Below are positions 37,201 to 45,287 of a stretch of DNA of 64,000 nt, in pieces. The stretch's first letter is position 1; the number at the start of each line of letters is the position of its first letter. The stretch spans positions 124,001 to 188,000 of the forward strand of contig NZ_BMWE01000006.1 in assembly GCF_014651075.1 (NCBI RefSeq), read 5' to 3'. The translations under genes were made by a program, and so were the position numbers. This DNA is from Streptomyces djakartensis (GTDB taxonomy: Bacteria; Actinomycetota; Actinomycetes; Streptomycetales; Streptomycetaceae). The notes beneath the pieces are model-generated. The model saw only the letters and a program-made list of their open reading frames with translations, was not told the DNA's origin and did not search any database.

Positions 37201-37926
37201 TACGGCGACGACGAAGAGGCCCTGAGCGGGGTGGACTTGCGCATCCCGGCCGGGCAGACCGTCGCGTTCGTCGGCGAGACCGGCGCCGGAAAGTCGACCC
37301 TCGTCAAGCTGGTGGCCCGCTTCTACGACCCGACCAGCGGCCGGGTCACCGTCGACGGCACCGACCTCAGGGCCCTGGACCTCACGGCCTACCGGCACCG
37401 TCTGGGCGTCGTCCCGCAGGAGGCGTACCTCTTCCAGGGCACCGTCCGGGACGCCATCGCCTACGGCCGGCCCGACGCCACCGACGCCGAGGTCGAGGCG
37501 GCGGCCCGGGCGGTCGGCGCGCACGAGATGATCGCCACCCTGGAGGGCGGCTACCTCCACGAGGTCGCCGAGCGCGGCCGCAACCTGTCCGCCGGGCAAC
37601 GGCAGCTGATCGCCCTGGCCCGTGCAGAACTGGTCGACCCGGACGTCCTGCTGCTCGACGAGGCGACGGCCGCCCTCGACCTGGCCACGGAGGCCCAGGT
37701 CAACCAGGCCACCGACCGCGTCGCGGGCCGCCGCACCACGCTCGTCGTGGCGCACCGGCTGAGCACGGCCGCCCGCGCCGACCGGGTCGTCGTCATGGAC
37801 CACGGCCGGGTCGCCGAGGACGGCACGCACGAGGAACTGCTCGCGCGCGGCGGCCGCTACGCCGAGCTGTGGCGGACCTTCATCGGCGCCGCGGAGCCGG
37901 AGGAGCCGGTCGGCGCGGCCCGCTGA
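34207..37926 (+). CDS. Single-chain ABC exporter with two asymmetric ATPase domains
   Basis: A 1239-residue fusion of two half-transporters (TMD1-NBD1-TMD2-NBD2). NBD1 has Walker A GSSGSGKST at about 369, LSGGQ at 473 and a Walker B ending LVLDD, so Asp498 replaces the catalytic Glu. NBD2 has Walker A GETGAGKST at about 1023, LSAGQ at 1127 and a canonical LLLDE with Glu1152. One ATP site (NBD1 Walker B with NBD2 signature) is therefore degenerate, as in heterodimeric TM287/288- or BmrCD-type multidrug exporters. An acidic linker of about 80 residues joins the halves. GTG at 34207 is preferred. The cargo is unknown. Confidence 0.9.
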   Translation: MTPKRGWARRLWAYAWHHPKDVVLALGSSLAGMAVMALVPLITKVIIDDVISDHTRDMTTWAGLLIAAALVVYVLTYIRRYYGGRLALAVQHDLRTAMYGTITRLDGRRQDELSTGQVVGRATSDLQLIQGLLFMLPMTIGNFLLFAISLVIMASLSWPLTLVALAVAPAIWWIAKRSRTRLHPSTWYAQAQAAAVAGVVDGAVSGVRVVKGFGQEEQETGKLRDVSRRLFAGRLRTIRLNSVYTPALQAVPALGQVAMLALGGWLAVRGHITLGTFVAFSTYLAQLVGPVRMLAMVLTVGQQARAGTERVLELIDTEPSLQDGTKELPADAPATVEFDDVSFGYDTDHPVLDGLSFEIRPGETLAVVGSSGSGKSTVSLLLPRFYDVTRGAVLVGGHDVRELSLESLRAAIGLVPEDSFLFSDTVRNNIAYGRPDATQEEIEEAARAAQADRFIQELPDGYDTTVGEHGLTLSGGQRQRVALARAILSDPRLLVLDDATSAVDARVEHEIHEALKGVMRGRTTLLIAHRRSTLNLADRIAVLDGGRLADIGTHDELQERSALYRRLLTDPDELGAVSPGHTQPACPQEDTSVRDELDAEFDAERGVTPRLWTGDREREDTALAESPATPELLAQVEALPPATDVPDVDESRAVRPEESYGLRRLLRGFGLPLLVSLLLVAVDAGMGLLLPVLIRHGIDSGVTQVALGAVWAASLLGLLTVVVQWAAQIGETRMTGRTGERVLYSLRLKIFAQLQRLGLDYYERELTGRIMTRMTTDVDALSTFLQTGLVTAFVSVVTFFGIMVALVVIDVQLALVVFATLPPLIIATFFFRRASVKAYELARERVSAVNADLQESVSGLRIVQAFRRERDGGLRFTERSDSYRRARIRGQWLISVYFPFVQFLSSVAAAAVLVVGGARVDDGTLAIGSLVAYLLYIDLFFAPVQQLSQVFDGYQQASVSLGRIQELLQEPTSTKSADAPLDVPSLRGEIAFEDVHFAYGDDEEALSGVDLRIPAGQTVAFVGETGAGKSTLVKLVARFYDPTSGRVTVDGTDLRALDLTAYRHRLGVVPQEAYLFQGTVRDAIAYGRPDATDAEVEAAARAVGAHEMIATLEGGYLHEVAERGRNLSAGQRQLIALARAELVDPDVLLLDEATAALDLATEAQVNQATDRVAGRRTTLVVAHRLSTAARADRVVVMDHGRVAEDGTHEELLARGGRYAELWRTFIGAAEPEEPVGAAR

Positions 37927-38035
37927 GAGCCGCGAACAGCGTTTCCGTTACGCTCGTGCAACCGTCCGACATACGTCATGCGTCCGTACAGCAGTACGCC
38001 GATGGACGCGGACGACGCGGTACGGGAGGACGACA

Positions 38036-38422
38036 GTGGGCAGTGGACCGATACGCAGGCGCCTCGCGCTCGGCCTGGCCGTGCTGACCGCCTCCGGGCT
38101 GCTCGCCGTCGCGGCTCCGGCCGAGGCGCAGGCCGCCGCCTTCTGTCCCGGCCGCAAGGCCCGCATCCTGCCGTTTTCCACCGGCACGGTGCTCGTCTTC
38201 AAGCGCGGCGGCTACGTCTGCGCCGTCACCCTCACCAAGAAGCCCGGCGTGCGGCAGCGGATGTCGGTGAGCGTGCAGGCGCGCGGCAACCGCCCGGTGG
38301 TCGACGCGGGCAAGTTCGCCTACCACGCGGGTCCGGTGACCGTGCACGCCGGGCGCCGCTGCGTCTGGCTGAAGGGCACGGTGGGCCGGGGGTCGTTCAG
38401 CTCCGGCTGGATCCTGTGCTGA
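38036..38422 (+). CDS. Small secreted protein with four cysteines
   Basis: A 128-residue protein starting GTG at 38036 with GGAGGA 5 bases upstream. A signal peptide (RRRLALGLAVLTASGLLAVAAPAEAQA) is followed by a basic mature domain with four Cys (AAFCPGRK, GYVCAVTL, GRRCVWLK and the C-terminal WILC), probably two disulphides. No family is recognised. It lies alone between the ABC exporter and the S37 peptidase on the same strand. Confidence 0.7.
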   Translation: MGSGPIRRRLALGLAVLTASGLLAVAAPAEAQAAAFCPGRKARILPFSTGTVLVFKRGGYVCAVTLTKKPGVRQRMSVSVQARGNRPVVDAGKFAYHAGPVTVHAGRRCVWLKGTVGRGSFSSGWILC

Positions 38423-38520
38423 AGCCGCGCCCGCGTACAGGGTTTTCCCCATGTCCCCTGGTGCTCCGGTGAGTTGGTCCGCTAGCTTCCGGCGGACATC
38501 TGTCTCACAGGGGAGTGCGC

Positions 38521-39951
38521 ATGCGCAAGGCGCTCAGATGGCTGCTGGCGCTCACGGTGCTCATCGGCACGTTGAGCACGGCCGGGGCGGCCACCGCCGC
38601 CGTGCCGGACGCCGGCACCGCTGACATCAAGGAGAGGCTGCTCTCCATACCGGGCATGAGCCTGGTCGAGGAGAAGCCGTACACCGGCTACCGCTTCTTC
38701 GTCCTGAACTACACCCAGCCGGTCGACCACCGCAGGCCCTCCGAGGGCACGTTCCAGCAGCGCATCACCGTGCTGCACAAGGACGTCTCGCGCCCGACGG
38801 TCTTCTACACCAGCGGCTACAACGTCTCCACCACGCCCCGCCGCAGCGAGCCGACCCAGATCGTGGACGGCAACCAGGTCTCCCTGGAGTACCGTTTCTT
38901 CACCCCCTCCCGCCCCTCGCCGACCGACTGGACCAAGCTGGACATCTGGCAGGCCGCCAGCGACCAGCACCGCGTCTTCACGGCGCTGAAGGGCGTCTAC
39001 GGCAAGAAGTGGATCTCCACGGGCGGCTCGAAGGGCGGCATGACCGCCACCTACTACGAGCGGTTCTACCCCCGCGACATGGACGGCGTCGTCGCCTACG
39101 TCGCCCCCAACGACGTGGTCAACAAGGAGGACTCGGCCTACGACCGCTTCTTCGCCACCGTCGGCACCGAGGAGTGCCGCGACCGGCTGAACGCCGTGCA
39201 GCGCGAGGCGCTGGTGCGCCGCGAGCCACTGGAGAAGAAGTACGCGGCCTTCGCCGAGGAGAACGGCCTCACCTTCACCACCATCGGCAGCCTGGACAAG
39301 GCCTACGAGGCGACCGTCCTCGACTACGTGTGGGGCTTCTGGCAGTACGGCCTGCTCTCCGGCTGCGACCAGATCCCGGCCGACGCCGCGAACGCCACCG
39401 ACGACCAGATCTGGGAGTCCGTCGACACGATCTCCGGCTTCTCCGCCTACGCCGACCAGGGCCTGACGACCTACACGCCGTACTACTACCAGGCCGGCAC
39501 GCAGCTCGGCGCGCCCACGATCCACTTCCCGCACATCGAGAAGCAGTACATCCGCTACGGCTACCAGCCGCCCCGGAACTTCGTCCCGCGCGACATCCCC
39601 ATGACGTTCCAGCCGCAGGCGATGCGGGACGTGGACACCTGGGTGCGGCACAACGCCCGCCGGATGCTCTTCGTCTACGGCCAGAACGACCCGTGGGGCG
39701 CGGAGCCGTTCCGCGTCGGCAAGGGCGCGAAGGACTCCTACGTCTTCACCGCTCCCGGCATGAACCACGGCGCCAACGTCGCCGGTCTCGTCCCCGAGCA
39801 GAAGGCACTCGCCACCGCCCGCATCCTCGACTGGGCCGGCGTCGCCTCCGGCGCGGTCCAGGCCGACCCGCAGGCGGCGAAGCCGCTGGCCAAGTTCGAC
39901 GCCAAGCTCGACAAGCGGGACGTGCGGCGTGAGATGACGCTGCGTCCGTAA
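38521..39951 (+). CDS. Secreted S37-family prolyl tri/tetrapeptidyl aminopeptidase
   Basis: A 476-residue exported serine peptidase that removes short N-terminal peptides, used for extracellular protein digestion. It has a signal peptide (ALRWLLALTVLIGTLSTAGAATA) and nucleophile elbow WISTGGSKGGMTATYYERF (Ser of GGSKGG). A catalytic Asp is likely in FVYGQNDPWGAEPF and the His in APGMNHGANV. Length fits the Streptomyces S37 group. ATG at 38521 follows AGGGGAG; a GTG two codons earlier is less well spaced. An inverted repeat GTCCGC/GCGGAC sits at 38477-38497 upstream. Confidence 0.88.
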   Translation: MRKALRWLLALTVLIGTLSTAGAATAAVPDAGTADIKERLLSIPGMSLVEEKPYTGYRFFVLNYTQPVDHRRPSEGTFQQRITVLHKDVSRPTVFYTSGYNVSTTPRRSEPTQIVDGNQVSLEYRFFTPSRPSPTDWTKLDIWQAASDQHRVFTALKGVYGKKWISTGGSKGGMTATYYERFYPRDMDGVVAYVAPNDVVNKEDSAYDRFFATVGTEECRDRLNAVQREALVRREPLEKKYAAFAEENGLTFTTIGSLDKAYEATVLDYVWGFWQYGLLSGCDQIPADAANATDDQIWESVDTISGFSAYADQGLTTYTPYYYQAGTQLGAPTIHFPHIEKQYIRYGYQPPRNFVPRDIPMTFQPQAMRDVDTWVRHNARRMLFVYGQNDPWGAEPFRVGKGAKDSYVFTAPGMNHGANVAGLVPEQKALATARILDWAGVASGAVQADPQAAKPLAKFDAKLDKRDVRREMTLRP

Positions 39952-39959
39952 CGCCCGCG

Positions 39960-39991
39960 GCGCCCGGCCGCCGCTCACAGCGGCCGGGCGC
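39960..39991. terminator. Bidirectional hairpin overlapping a stop codon
   Basis: A perfect 12-bp stem (39960-39971 with 39980-39991) with an 8-base loop lies between the convergent S37 peptidase and lipoprotein genes. It contains the lipoprotein stop codon and encodes that protein's last residues, so one sequence serves both coding and termination. Confidence 0.75.
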
Positions 39992-40634
39992 ACCCCACGG
40001 GCCGGTCGCCGCCGAGCCTGACGTACAGGGCGGTCGGGGCGGGGCAGCCGGCGCGCTCGGCGACGGCCCGGGTCACCTTGTACTCAGGTTCCCGATCGCC
40101 CGTGCCGTCGCACGCGGTCTCGCGGACCTGTCTGTCGCCGGAGTCGTAGACGCAGTCGCCGGCGATGGTGCGCGGGCCGCCCCCGCCGCCCGGGTCCCCC
40201 GGGTGCGGCGGCTGCAGGTTGCGCATGCAGGCGTAGCCCTGCGGCACCGTCCCGTCGCCGTCCTCGTCGGACGCGGGCCGCTGCTCGCTGATGTGCAGGA
40301 CGAAGTCGGTGGTGTCCGGGCAGCGCGGCCCGCCCCGTACCGTGCCGTCGTGCCGCGCCGATACCCGGGCCGCGGCCCGCTCGCCGTCGCAACTCACCTC
40401 GGTGAAGCTCGTCGTGCCGAACGAACTGCACTCGCCGACCCCGAGGAACACCGCCCCGTACCCGGACGGCCGGGTCGCCGCAGGCGGGACGGCGGCGGTC
40501 GTGCTCCCCGACGCCGGTTCGCCAGGCCGGCCGCCCCCCGCGATTCCTCCCGACGGGCTCTGACACCCGGTCACCAGCGCGCCGAGCAGCGCCAGCAGCC
40601 CGCAGATCACCCCCACGGAAATTCCCTTACGCAT
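39975..40634 (-). CDS. Putative lipoprotein, unknown function
   Basis: A 219-residue protein with a lipoprotein signal (MRKGISVGVICGLLALLGAL then lipobox VTGC). A Gly/Pro/Ser/Thr-rich tether is followed by two similar Cys-containing modules, VGECSSFGTTSFTEVSCDG and AGDCVYDSGDRQVRETACDG, each ahead of a CP-containing segment. This suggests an internal duplication of a small disulphide-bonded domain, seen in other Streptomyces LppU/SCO3897-like envelope proteins (tentative). Anchored outside the membrane. The function is unknown. Confidence 0.75.
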   Translation of the reverse strand: MRKGISVGVICGLLALLGALVTGCQSPSGGIAGGGRPGEPASGSTTAAVPPAATRPSGYGAVFLGVGECSSFGTTSFTEVSCDGERAAARVSARHDGTVRGGPRCPDTTDFVLHISEQRPASDEDGDGTVPQGYACMRNLQPPHPGDPGGGGGPRTIAGDCVYDSGDRQVRETACDGTGDREPEYKVTRAVAERAGCPAPTALYVRLGGDRPVGCARPL

Positions 40635-40747
40635 CGCCGACCCCCCGAATGTGCCCGCCCAGCGTGACCCGCGGCAGCGGGCGCACGCCAGGCACCTGGG
40701 GTGGTTTGCGCACGTTGGGGGTGGTGCGCCCGGTCCGTGGCGTACGC

Positions 40748-42586
40748 CTAGTACGTCAGCCCGTACCCGATCGGGTACAGCACCTGTTCCGGATCATCCG
40801 CCCGCCGCACCGCGACCGGCAGCTTCCCGCGCGGCTTCACCCGTCCCGCGATCACCCGTGCGACGGCCCGCAGTTCGACGTCGGTCCAGGAGTACGTGGC
40901 CAGGCAGGCCGGGACGGACGGCAGGTGGGCCACGTCGTACGGGTTGCGGACCGCCACGGCGACGACCGGCCGCCCGGTCGCCACCAGCTGCTCGACCAGC
41001 GTCTTCTGGCCGCTGCCCGCCGTGACGTTGTACGTGAGGACGACCACCGCGTCCGCGTCCCGGGCCGCCGCGACGGCCCGCGCGACGGTCGCGGCGGAGG
41101 GGGCGGTACCGGTCGGCATGGCGGTGGCGGTGAAGCCGAACCCGGTCAGCGCGGAGGCGAGCACGCCGGTCGGGGGCCCGGTCGTCCCCGACGGCGAGGC
41201 CGGATCGGCCCCCGCCACCAGCAGCCTGGGATGCCGGAGCCGCGACAGCGGCAGCAACCGCCCTTCGTTGACGAGCAGGGTGGTGGTCCGGTCGGCGATC
41301 CGGTCGGCCGCCTTCAGATGTGCCCGGACGCCGACGGTCCGGTCGACCCCGCCCGGGCTCACGTACGGGGCGCGGAACAAGCCGAGTCTCGTCTTCAGCC
41401 GCAGGATCCGCAGGATCGATTCATCGAGCCGTGCCTCGGTGAGTTCGCCGTCGCGTACGGCCGTCAGCACGGCGTTCCAGGCGAGGTCCAGGTCGGGCGG
41501 GTTGAGCAGCTGGTCCACGCCCGCCTTCAGCGCGAGCACCGGCACCCGGTCGTCGCCGTACTTGGTGCGCACCCCCTCCATGCCCAGGGAGTCGGTGACC
41601 ACGACTCCGTCGTAGCCGAGCCGTTCGCGCAGGATGCCGGTGAGGATGGGGCGGGAGAGGGTGGCCGGGTCGCCGGAGTCGTCGAGGGCCGGGACCATCA
41701 GGTGCGCGGTCATGATCGAGTCGATGCCCGCGGCGATCGCCGCCCGGAACGGCGGGAGGTCCAGCCGTTCCCACTGCTCCCTGCTGTGCCTGATGGTGGG
41801 GAAGCCGGTGTGGCTGTCGACGTCGGTGTCCCCGTGCCCGGGGAAGTGCTTGGCGGTCGCGGCGACCCCGGATCCCTGGTACCCGGCGACCTCGGCGGCC
41901 ACCAGGGCTGCCACCGCGCGCGGGTCGGCACCGAAGGACCGTACGCCGATGACGGGGTTGGCCGGGTTGACGTTCACGTCGGCCACGGGGGAGTAGTTCT
42001 GCCGGATCCCCATCGCCCGCAGTTCCGCCCCCGCGATCCGGCCGAGCGCACGGGCGTCGGACCGCGAGCCGCCCGCGCCGACGGCCATGGCGCCCGGGAA
42101 CAGCGTCGCGGGCCTGCCCACCCGCGCCACGATCCCGTGCTCCTGGTCGGTGGTGATGAGCACGGGCAGCCCGCGCGGCAGCTCCAGGGAGGCCTTCTGG
42201 ATGCCGTTGGACAGCCCGGCGATCTGATGCGGCTCCCGGGTGTTGTGCGCCCAGGCGAAGTAGATGATGCCGCCGACCCGGTACCTCGCCACCAGCTCGG
42301 CGGCCGTACGGACCCCGATCTCCTTGAGGTTGGCGTCGATGTCGGCCTGGTCGGGGGCGGTGGCGGAGTGGCCGTAGACCCGCGTCACGAAGAGCTGGCC
42401 GACCTTCTCCTCCAGCGTCATACGGGCGACGACGCGGCGGAGTTCCCCGTCGTCCGGGGCCACGGCCGCGGCGCGGGCGGGCCAGGCGGCCGCGAGGGCG
42501 GTGGTGACACCGGCCGTGGCGGCGAGGACGGTGCGTCTGGAGGGCTGTGCGGTGCTTCCCGTGCTTCCCGTGCCGGTGTCGTGCAC
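40748..42586 (-). CDS. Glycoside hydrolase family 3, probable beta-N-acetylglucosaminidase
   Basis: A 612-residue exported GH3 enzyme. The twin-arginine signal PSRRTVLAATAG suggests Tat export. The motif KHFPGHGDTDVDSHTGFP carries the Asp-His dyad typical of N-acetylglucosaminidases of the NagZ type, and the nucleophile Asp is in VVTDSLGMEGV. A C-terminal GH3_C sandwich follows (TTTLLVNEGRLLPL). The likely role is release of GlcNAc from chitin or peptidoglycan fragments outside the cell. GTG at 42586 has GGAAGGAG 5 bases upstream. GGAA-type dyads 42-79 bases upstream are candidate regulatory sites. Confidence 0.87.
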   Translation of the reverse strand: MHDTGTGSTGSTAQPSRRTVLAATAGVTTALAAAWPARAAAVAPDDGELRRVVARMTLEEKVGQLFVTRVYGHSATAPDQADIDANLKEIGVRTAAELVARYRVGGIIYFAWAHNTREPHQIAGLSNGIQKASLELPRGLPVLITTDQEHGIVARVGRPATLFPGAMAVGAGGSRSDARALGRIAGAELRAMGIRQNYSPVADVNVNPANPVIGVRSFGADPRAVAALVAAEVAGYQGSGVAATAKHFPGHGDTDVDSHTGFPTIRHSREQWERLDLPPFRAAIAAGIDSIMTAHLMVPALDDSGDPATLSRPILTGILRERLGYDGVVVTDSLGMEGVRTKYGDDRVPVLALKAGVDQLLNPPDLDLAWNAVLTAVRDGELTEARLDESILRILRLKTRLGLFRAPYVSPGGVDRTVGVRAHLKAADRIADRTTTLLVNEGRLLPLSRLRHPRLLVAGADPASPSGTTGPPTGVLASALTGFGFTATAMPTGTAPSAATVARAVAAARDADAVVVLTYNVTAGSGQKTLVEQLVATGRPVVAVAVRNPYDVAHLPSVPACLATYSWTDVELRAVARVIAGRVKPRGKLPVAVRRADDPEQVLYPIGYGLTY

Positions 42587-42626
42587 GTGCGCTCCTTCCG
42601 GAGAGGGTCCGCTGGGATCCGCTGAA

Positions 42627-42665
42627 GGAAACTTCCAGAAGGTCACCAATAACCGGGAAGTTTCT
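42627..42665. promoter_or_regulatory. Paired GGAA-NN-TTCC dyads upstream of GH3
   Basis: GGAAACTTCC (42627-42636) and GGAAGTTTCT (42656-42665) are each near-palindromic, and 42628-42636 is the exact reverse complement of 42656-42664. They lie 41-79 bases upstream of the GH3 start, a position suited to a sugar-responsive repressor. They do not match the DasR consensus I know. Confidence 0.5.
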
Positions 42666-43161
42666 GCCGGTCAAGGGAACGCGCGCTGATCGCACAGGGC
42701 CGCCACCGGCGCGGTTGGAGGGGGCGCGCCGATGGCGGCGGTGCCGCCGGCCGCGGTACGGCGGAGAGGGTGGTCAGCGATCGCAGCCAGCAGCGAGGGC
42801 CGACACCGCACCGTGGTGACTCTCCGGCGGCTTGCGAGTTGGACGACGGGAGTCCGGTCCGGGTTCCCGCCGCCGGCCGAATTTCCGCAACTCGGTACGA
42901 GGGATGAACCAGGGGGTAGACGGGGCTGACGGGGCCACGCATCGCGACGGTTTCCGGGGCTTCCACCGGGGGCCCGGGGGGTCTGGGTGCTGGACGGCAC
43001 AGCGGGCAGTGGTACCGGGTGCCGACCAAGGCGGGCGACGGGGGCGCAAGCAAGCCTCGGCCCGATCCGGCAACGGCCCGATCGGGCCACGGCCCCGGTT
43101 CCGGTCCCACTGCCAAGGCCACGACCCCGATACCGCCACGGCTAAGGCCCCGTTCCGTCGT

Positions 43162-43233
43162 CGGCCCCGCTACGGCCACGTGCACGGCCCCGACCCGGTC
43201 CCGGCCCCGCTACGGCCACGTCCACGGCCCCGA
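43162..43233. repeat. 32-bp direct repeat with 40-bp period
   Basis: The segments 43162-43193 and 43202-43233 are identical apart from one base (GTGCAC versus GTCCAC). Shorter degenerate copies of the CGGCCCCG/TACGGCCAC words flank them on both sides. Low-complexity expansion in an intergenic region. Confidence 0.8.
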
Positions 43234-43251
43234 AAGGCCCTGGTACGGCCA

Positions 43252-43277
43252 CCGCCCCGCCCGGATCGGCGGGGCGG
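43252..43277 (-). terminator. Hairpin after the DUF993-locus operon
   Basis: A perfect 10-bp stem (43252-43261 with 43268-43277) with a 6-base loop sits 25 bases past the isomerase stop on the minus strand. It is a probable terminator for the three-gene operon. Confidence 0.65.
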
Positions 43278-43302
43278 GGCGGTGAGAGCGACTCAGGGGC
43301 AG

Positions 43303-44139
43303 TCAGCGGGTGTGCTCGACGAACCTGGCCGCCGTCTCGGCCAGCACCTCCCGCCCGTCCCGTGCCCACAGCCCGTCGTTGAACAGCTCGACCTCGATGG
43401 CGCCGGTGTAACCGGCCGCCTCCACGTACGCCTTCCACTCCCGCATGTCGATCGAGCCGTCGCCGATCTGGCCGCGGCCGGTCAGCACGCCTTGGGGGAG
43501 CGGCGTCGTCCAGTCGGCGAGCTGGAAGGAGTGGATACGCCCGCCCGCCCCGGCCCGGGCGATCTGCGCGGGGGCGGTGTCGTCCCACCAGATGTGGTAG
43601 GTGTCGACGGTGACGCCGACCTGGTGGGCGGGGAAGCGTTCCGCCAGGTCAAGCGCCTGGGCCAGCGTCGAGACCACGCAGCGGTCGGAGGCGTACATCG
43701 GGTGCAGCGGCTCGATGGCCAGGCGGACGCCGTGCCGCTCGGCGTAGGGGCCCAGTTCCGCCAGCGCGTCCGCGATGCGCTCCCGGGCGCCGCGCAGGTC
43801 CTTGGAGCCCGCCGAGAGGCCGCCCGAGACCAGGACCAGGGTGTCCGTACCGAGCGTCGCCGCCTCGTCGATCGCCCGGCGGTTGTCGGCCACGGCCTCG
43901 GCCCGCTCCCGCGGCTCGATCGCCGTGAGGAAGCCGCCCCGGCACAACGTGGTCACCGTCAGCCCCGCGTCCCGCACCAGCTTCGCCGTGGCCTCCAGGC
44001 CGTACGACTGGACCGGCTCGCGCCACAGACCGACACCGCGGACCCCCGACTCGCCGCACGCCTCGACGAGTTCCGGCATCGACAGCTGCTTCACCGTCAT
44101 CTGGTTGATGGAGAAGCGCTCAAGACCCGCGGTGCTCAA
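43303..44139 (-). CDS. Sugar phosphate isomerase/epimerase (AP endonuclease 2 TIM barrel)
   Basis: A 278-residue TIM-barrel protein of the xylose-isomerase-like family. Probable metal ligands are in RLAIEPLHPMY, GVTVDTYHIWW, RIHSFQLADW and TGAIEVELFND. It probably isomerises or epimerises a sugar or keto-sugar intermediate. The start is TTG at 44139, overlapping the DUF993 stop (TTGA), with GGAG 7 bases upstream; a later ATG would lose the conserved-looking RFSINQMTVKQ. Third gene of the oxidoreductase-DUF993-isomerase operon. Confidence 0.8.
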   Translation of the reverse strand: MSTAGLERFSINQMTVKQLSMPELVEACGESGVRGVGLWREPVQSYGLEATAKLVRDAGLTVTTLCRGGFLTAIEPRERAEAVADNRRAIDEAATLGTDTLVLVSGGLSAGSKDLRGARERIADALAELGPYAERHGVRLAIEPLHPMYASDRCVVSTLAQALDLAERFPAHQVGVTVDTYHIWWDDTAPAQIARAGAGGRIHSFQLADWTTPLPQGVLTGRGQIGDGSIDMREWKAYVEAAGYTGAIEVELFNDGLWARDGREVLAETAARFVEHTR

Positions 44140-45287
44140 CTGTCGACTCCGTACACGCTCAGCAGGCTCTTCATCCGCTCCTCCGCCAGCTTCGGATCGG
44201 GGAACAGACCCAGTCCGTCGGCCAGTTCGTACGCCTTCGCGAAGTGCGGCAGCGAGCGGGCCGACTGCAGGCCGCCGACCATCGTGAAGTGGGACTGGTG
44301 CCCGGCCAGCCAGGCCAGGAACACCACGCCCGTCTTGTAGAAGCGGGTGGGGGTCTGGAAGAGGTGCCGGGACAGCCCCACCGTCGGGTCCAGCAGTGCC
44401 CGGAAGCCCTTCACGTCCCCCGTGTCGAGCACTCGCACCGCCTGCGCCGCCAGCGGGCCCAGCGGGTCGAAGATGCCCAGCAGGGCGTGGCTGAAGCCCC
44501 GCTCGTCGCCCGCGATCAGCTCGGGGTAGTTGAAGTCGTCACCCGTGTAGCAGCGGACGCCCTGCGGCAGCCGGCGGCGGATGTCGATCTCGCGCCGCGC
44601 GTCCAGCAGGGAGACCTTGATGCCGTCGACCTTGTCGGGGTGCGCGGCGATGACGTCCAGGAACGTGTCCGTCGCCACGTCCAGGTCGGAGGAGCCCCAG
44701 TAGCCCTCCAGCGCCGGGTCGAACATCGGGCCGAGCCAGTGCAGGATCACCGGCTCGGCCGCCTGGCGGAGCAGATGGGAGTAGACCTCCAGGTAGTCCT
44801 CGGGGCCGGAGGCGGCTGCCGCCAGCGCCCGGGACGCCATCAGGATGGCCTGCGCCCCGGACTCCTCCACGACCGCGAGCTGCTCCTCGTAGGCCGCGCG
44901 GACCTCGGCGAGCGACCCGGCGGCGAGCTGGTCCGTGCCCACGCCGCAGGCGATCAGGCCGCCGACCGACCTGGCCTCCGCCGCCGACCGGCGGATCAGC
45001 TCCGCCGCGCCGGCCCAGTCCAGGCCCATCCCGCGCTGCGCGGTGTCCATCGCCTCGGCGACGCCAAGACCGTGCGACCACAGATGGCGGCGGAAGGCGA
45101 GGGTGGCGTCCCAGTCGACGGCCGCCGGCGAGTCCGGGGAGACGTCCGCGTACGGGTCGGCGACGACGTGCGCGGCCGAGAAGACCGTACGGGAGGTGAA
45201 GGGCGTGCCGGGGGACACGGCGAGGGGCTCGGCGCGCGGCTCGTACGTCCGCGACGTCCCGTCGCTGCCCGGGAGTCGGATGGTCAC
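44136..45287 (-). CDS. DUF993 / dihydrodipicolinate synthase-like aldolase family protein
   Basis: A 383-residue protein resembling the DUF993 group, a distant relative of DapA/NAL class I aldolases. The TIM barrel includes GGLIACGVGTDQLAAGS, a segment VILHWLGPMFDPALEGYWG, and KVDGIKVSLLDARREIDIR, in which the Lys of GIKVS is a candidate Schiff-base residue. This predicts retro-aldol or dehydration chemistry on a sugar acid or keto-sugar. GTG at 45287 overlaps the upstream gene (GTGA). Family function is not established to my knowledge. Confidence 0.7.
   Translation of the reverse strand: MTIRLPGSDGTSRTYEPRAEPLAVSPGTPFTSRTVFSAAHVVADPYADVSPDSPAAVDWDATLAFRRHLWSHGLGVAEAMDTAQRGMGLDWAGAAELIRRSAAEARSVGGLIACGVGTDQLAAGSLAEVRAAYEEQLAVVEESGAQAILMASRALAAAASGPEDYLEVYSHLLRQAAEPVILHWLGPMFDPALEGYWGSSDLDVATDTFLDVIAAHPDKVDGIKVSLLDARREIDIRRRLPQGVRCYTGDDFNYPELIAGDERGFSHALLGIFDPLGPLAAQAVRVLDTGDVKGFRALLDPTVGLSRHLFQTPTRFYKTGVVFLAWLAGHQSHFTMVGGLQSARSLPHFAKAYELADGLGLFPDPKLAEERMKSLLSVYGVDS

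Larger units (their letters stand above)
42666..43302. other. Long non-coding interval, repetitive at its right end
   Basis: About 640 bases separate the promoter dyads of the GH3 gene from the isomerase stop. Open frames crossing it are low-complexity and lack credible starts or families. The right third is made of degenerate CGGCCCCG/ACGGCCAC words, and it ends in a hairpin. I see no gene or known RNA in the left 450 bases. Confidence 0.6.

Noticed and set aside
33901..37830. 1309-residue minus-strand frame opposite the ABC exporter
   Set aside because: Shadow frame of a high-GC gene; no domains and low complexity, while the plus strand has all ABC motifs.
42643..43185. Possible gene in the gap downstream of the LacI-controlled operon
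   Set aside because: Frames on both strands are low-complexity, lack family motifs and change with the repeats.
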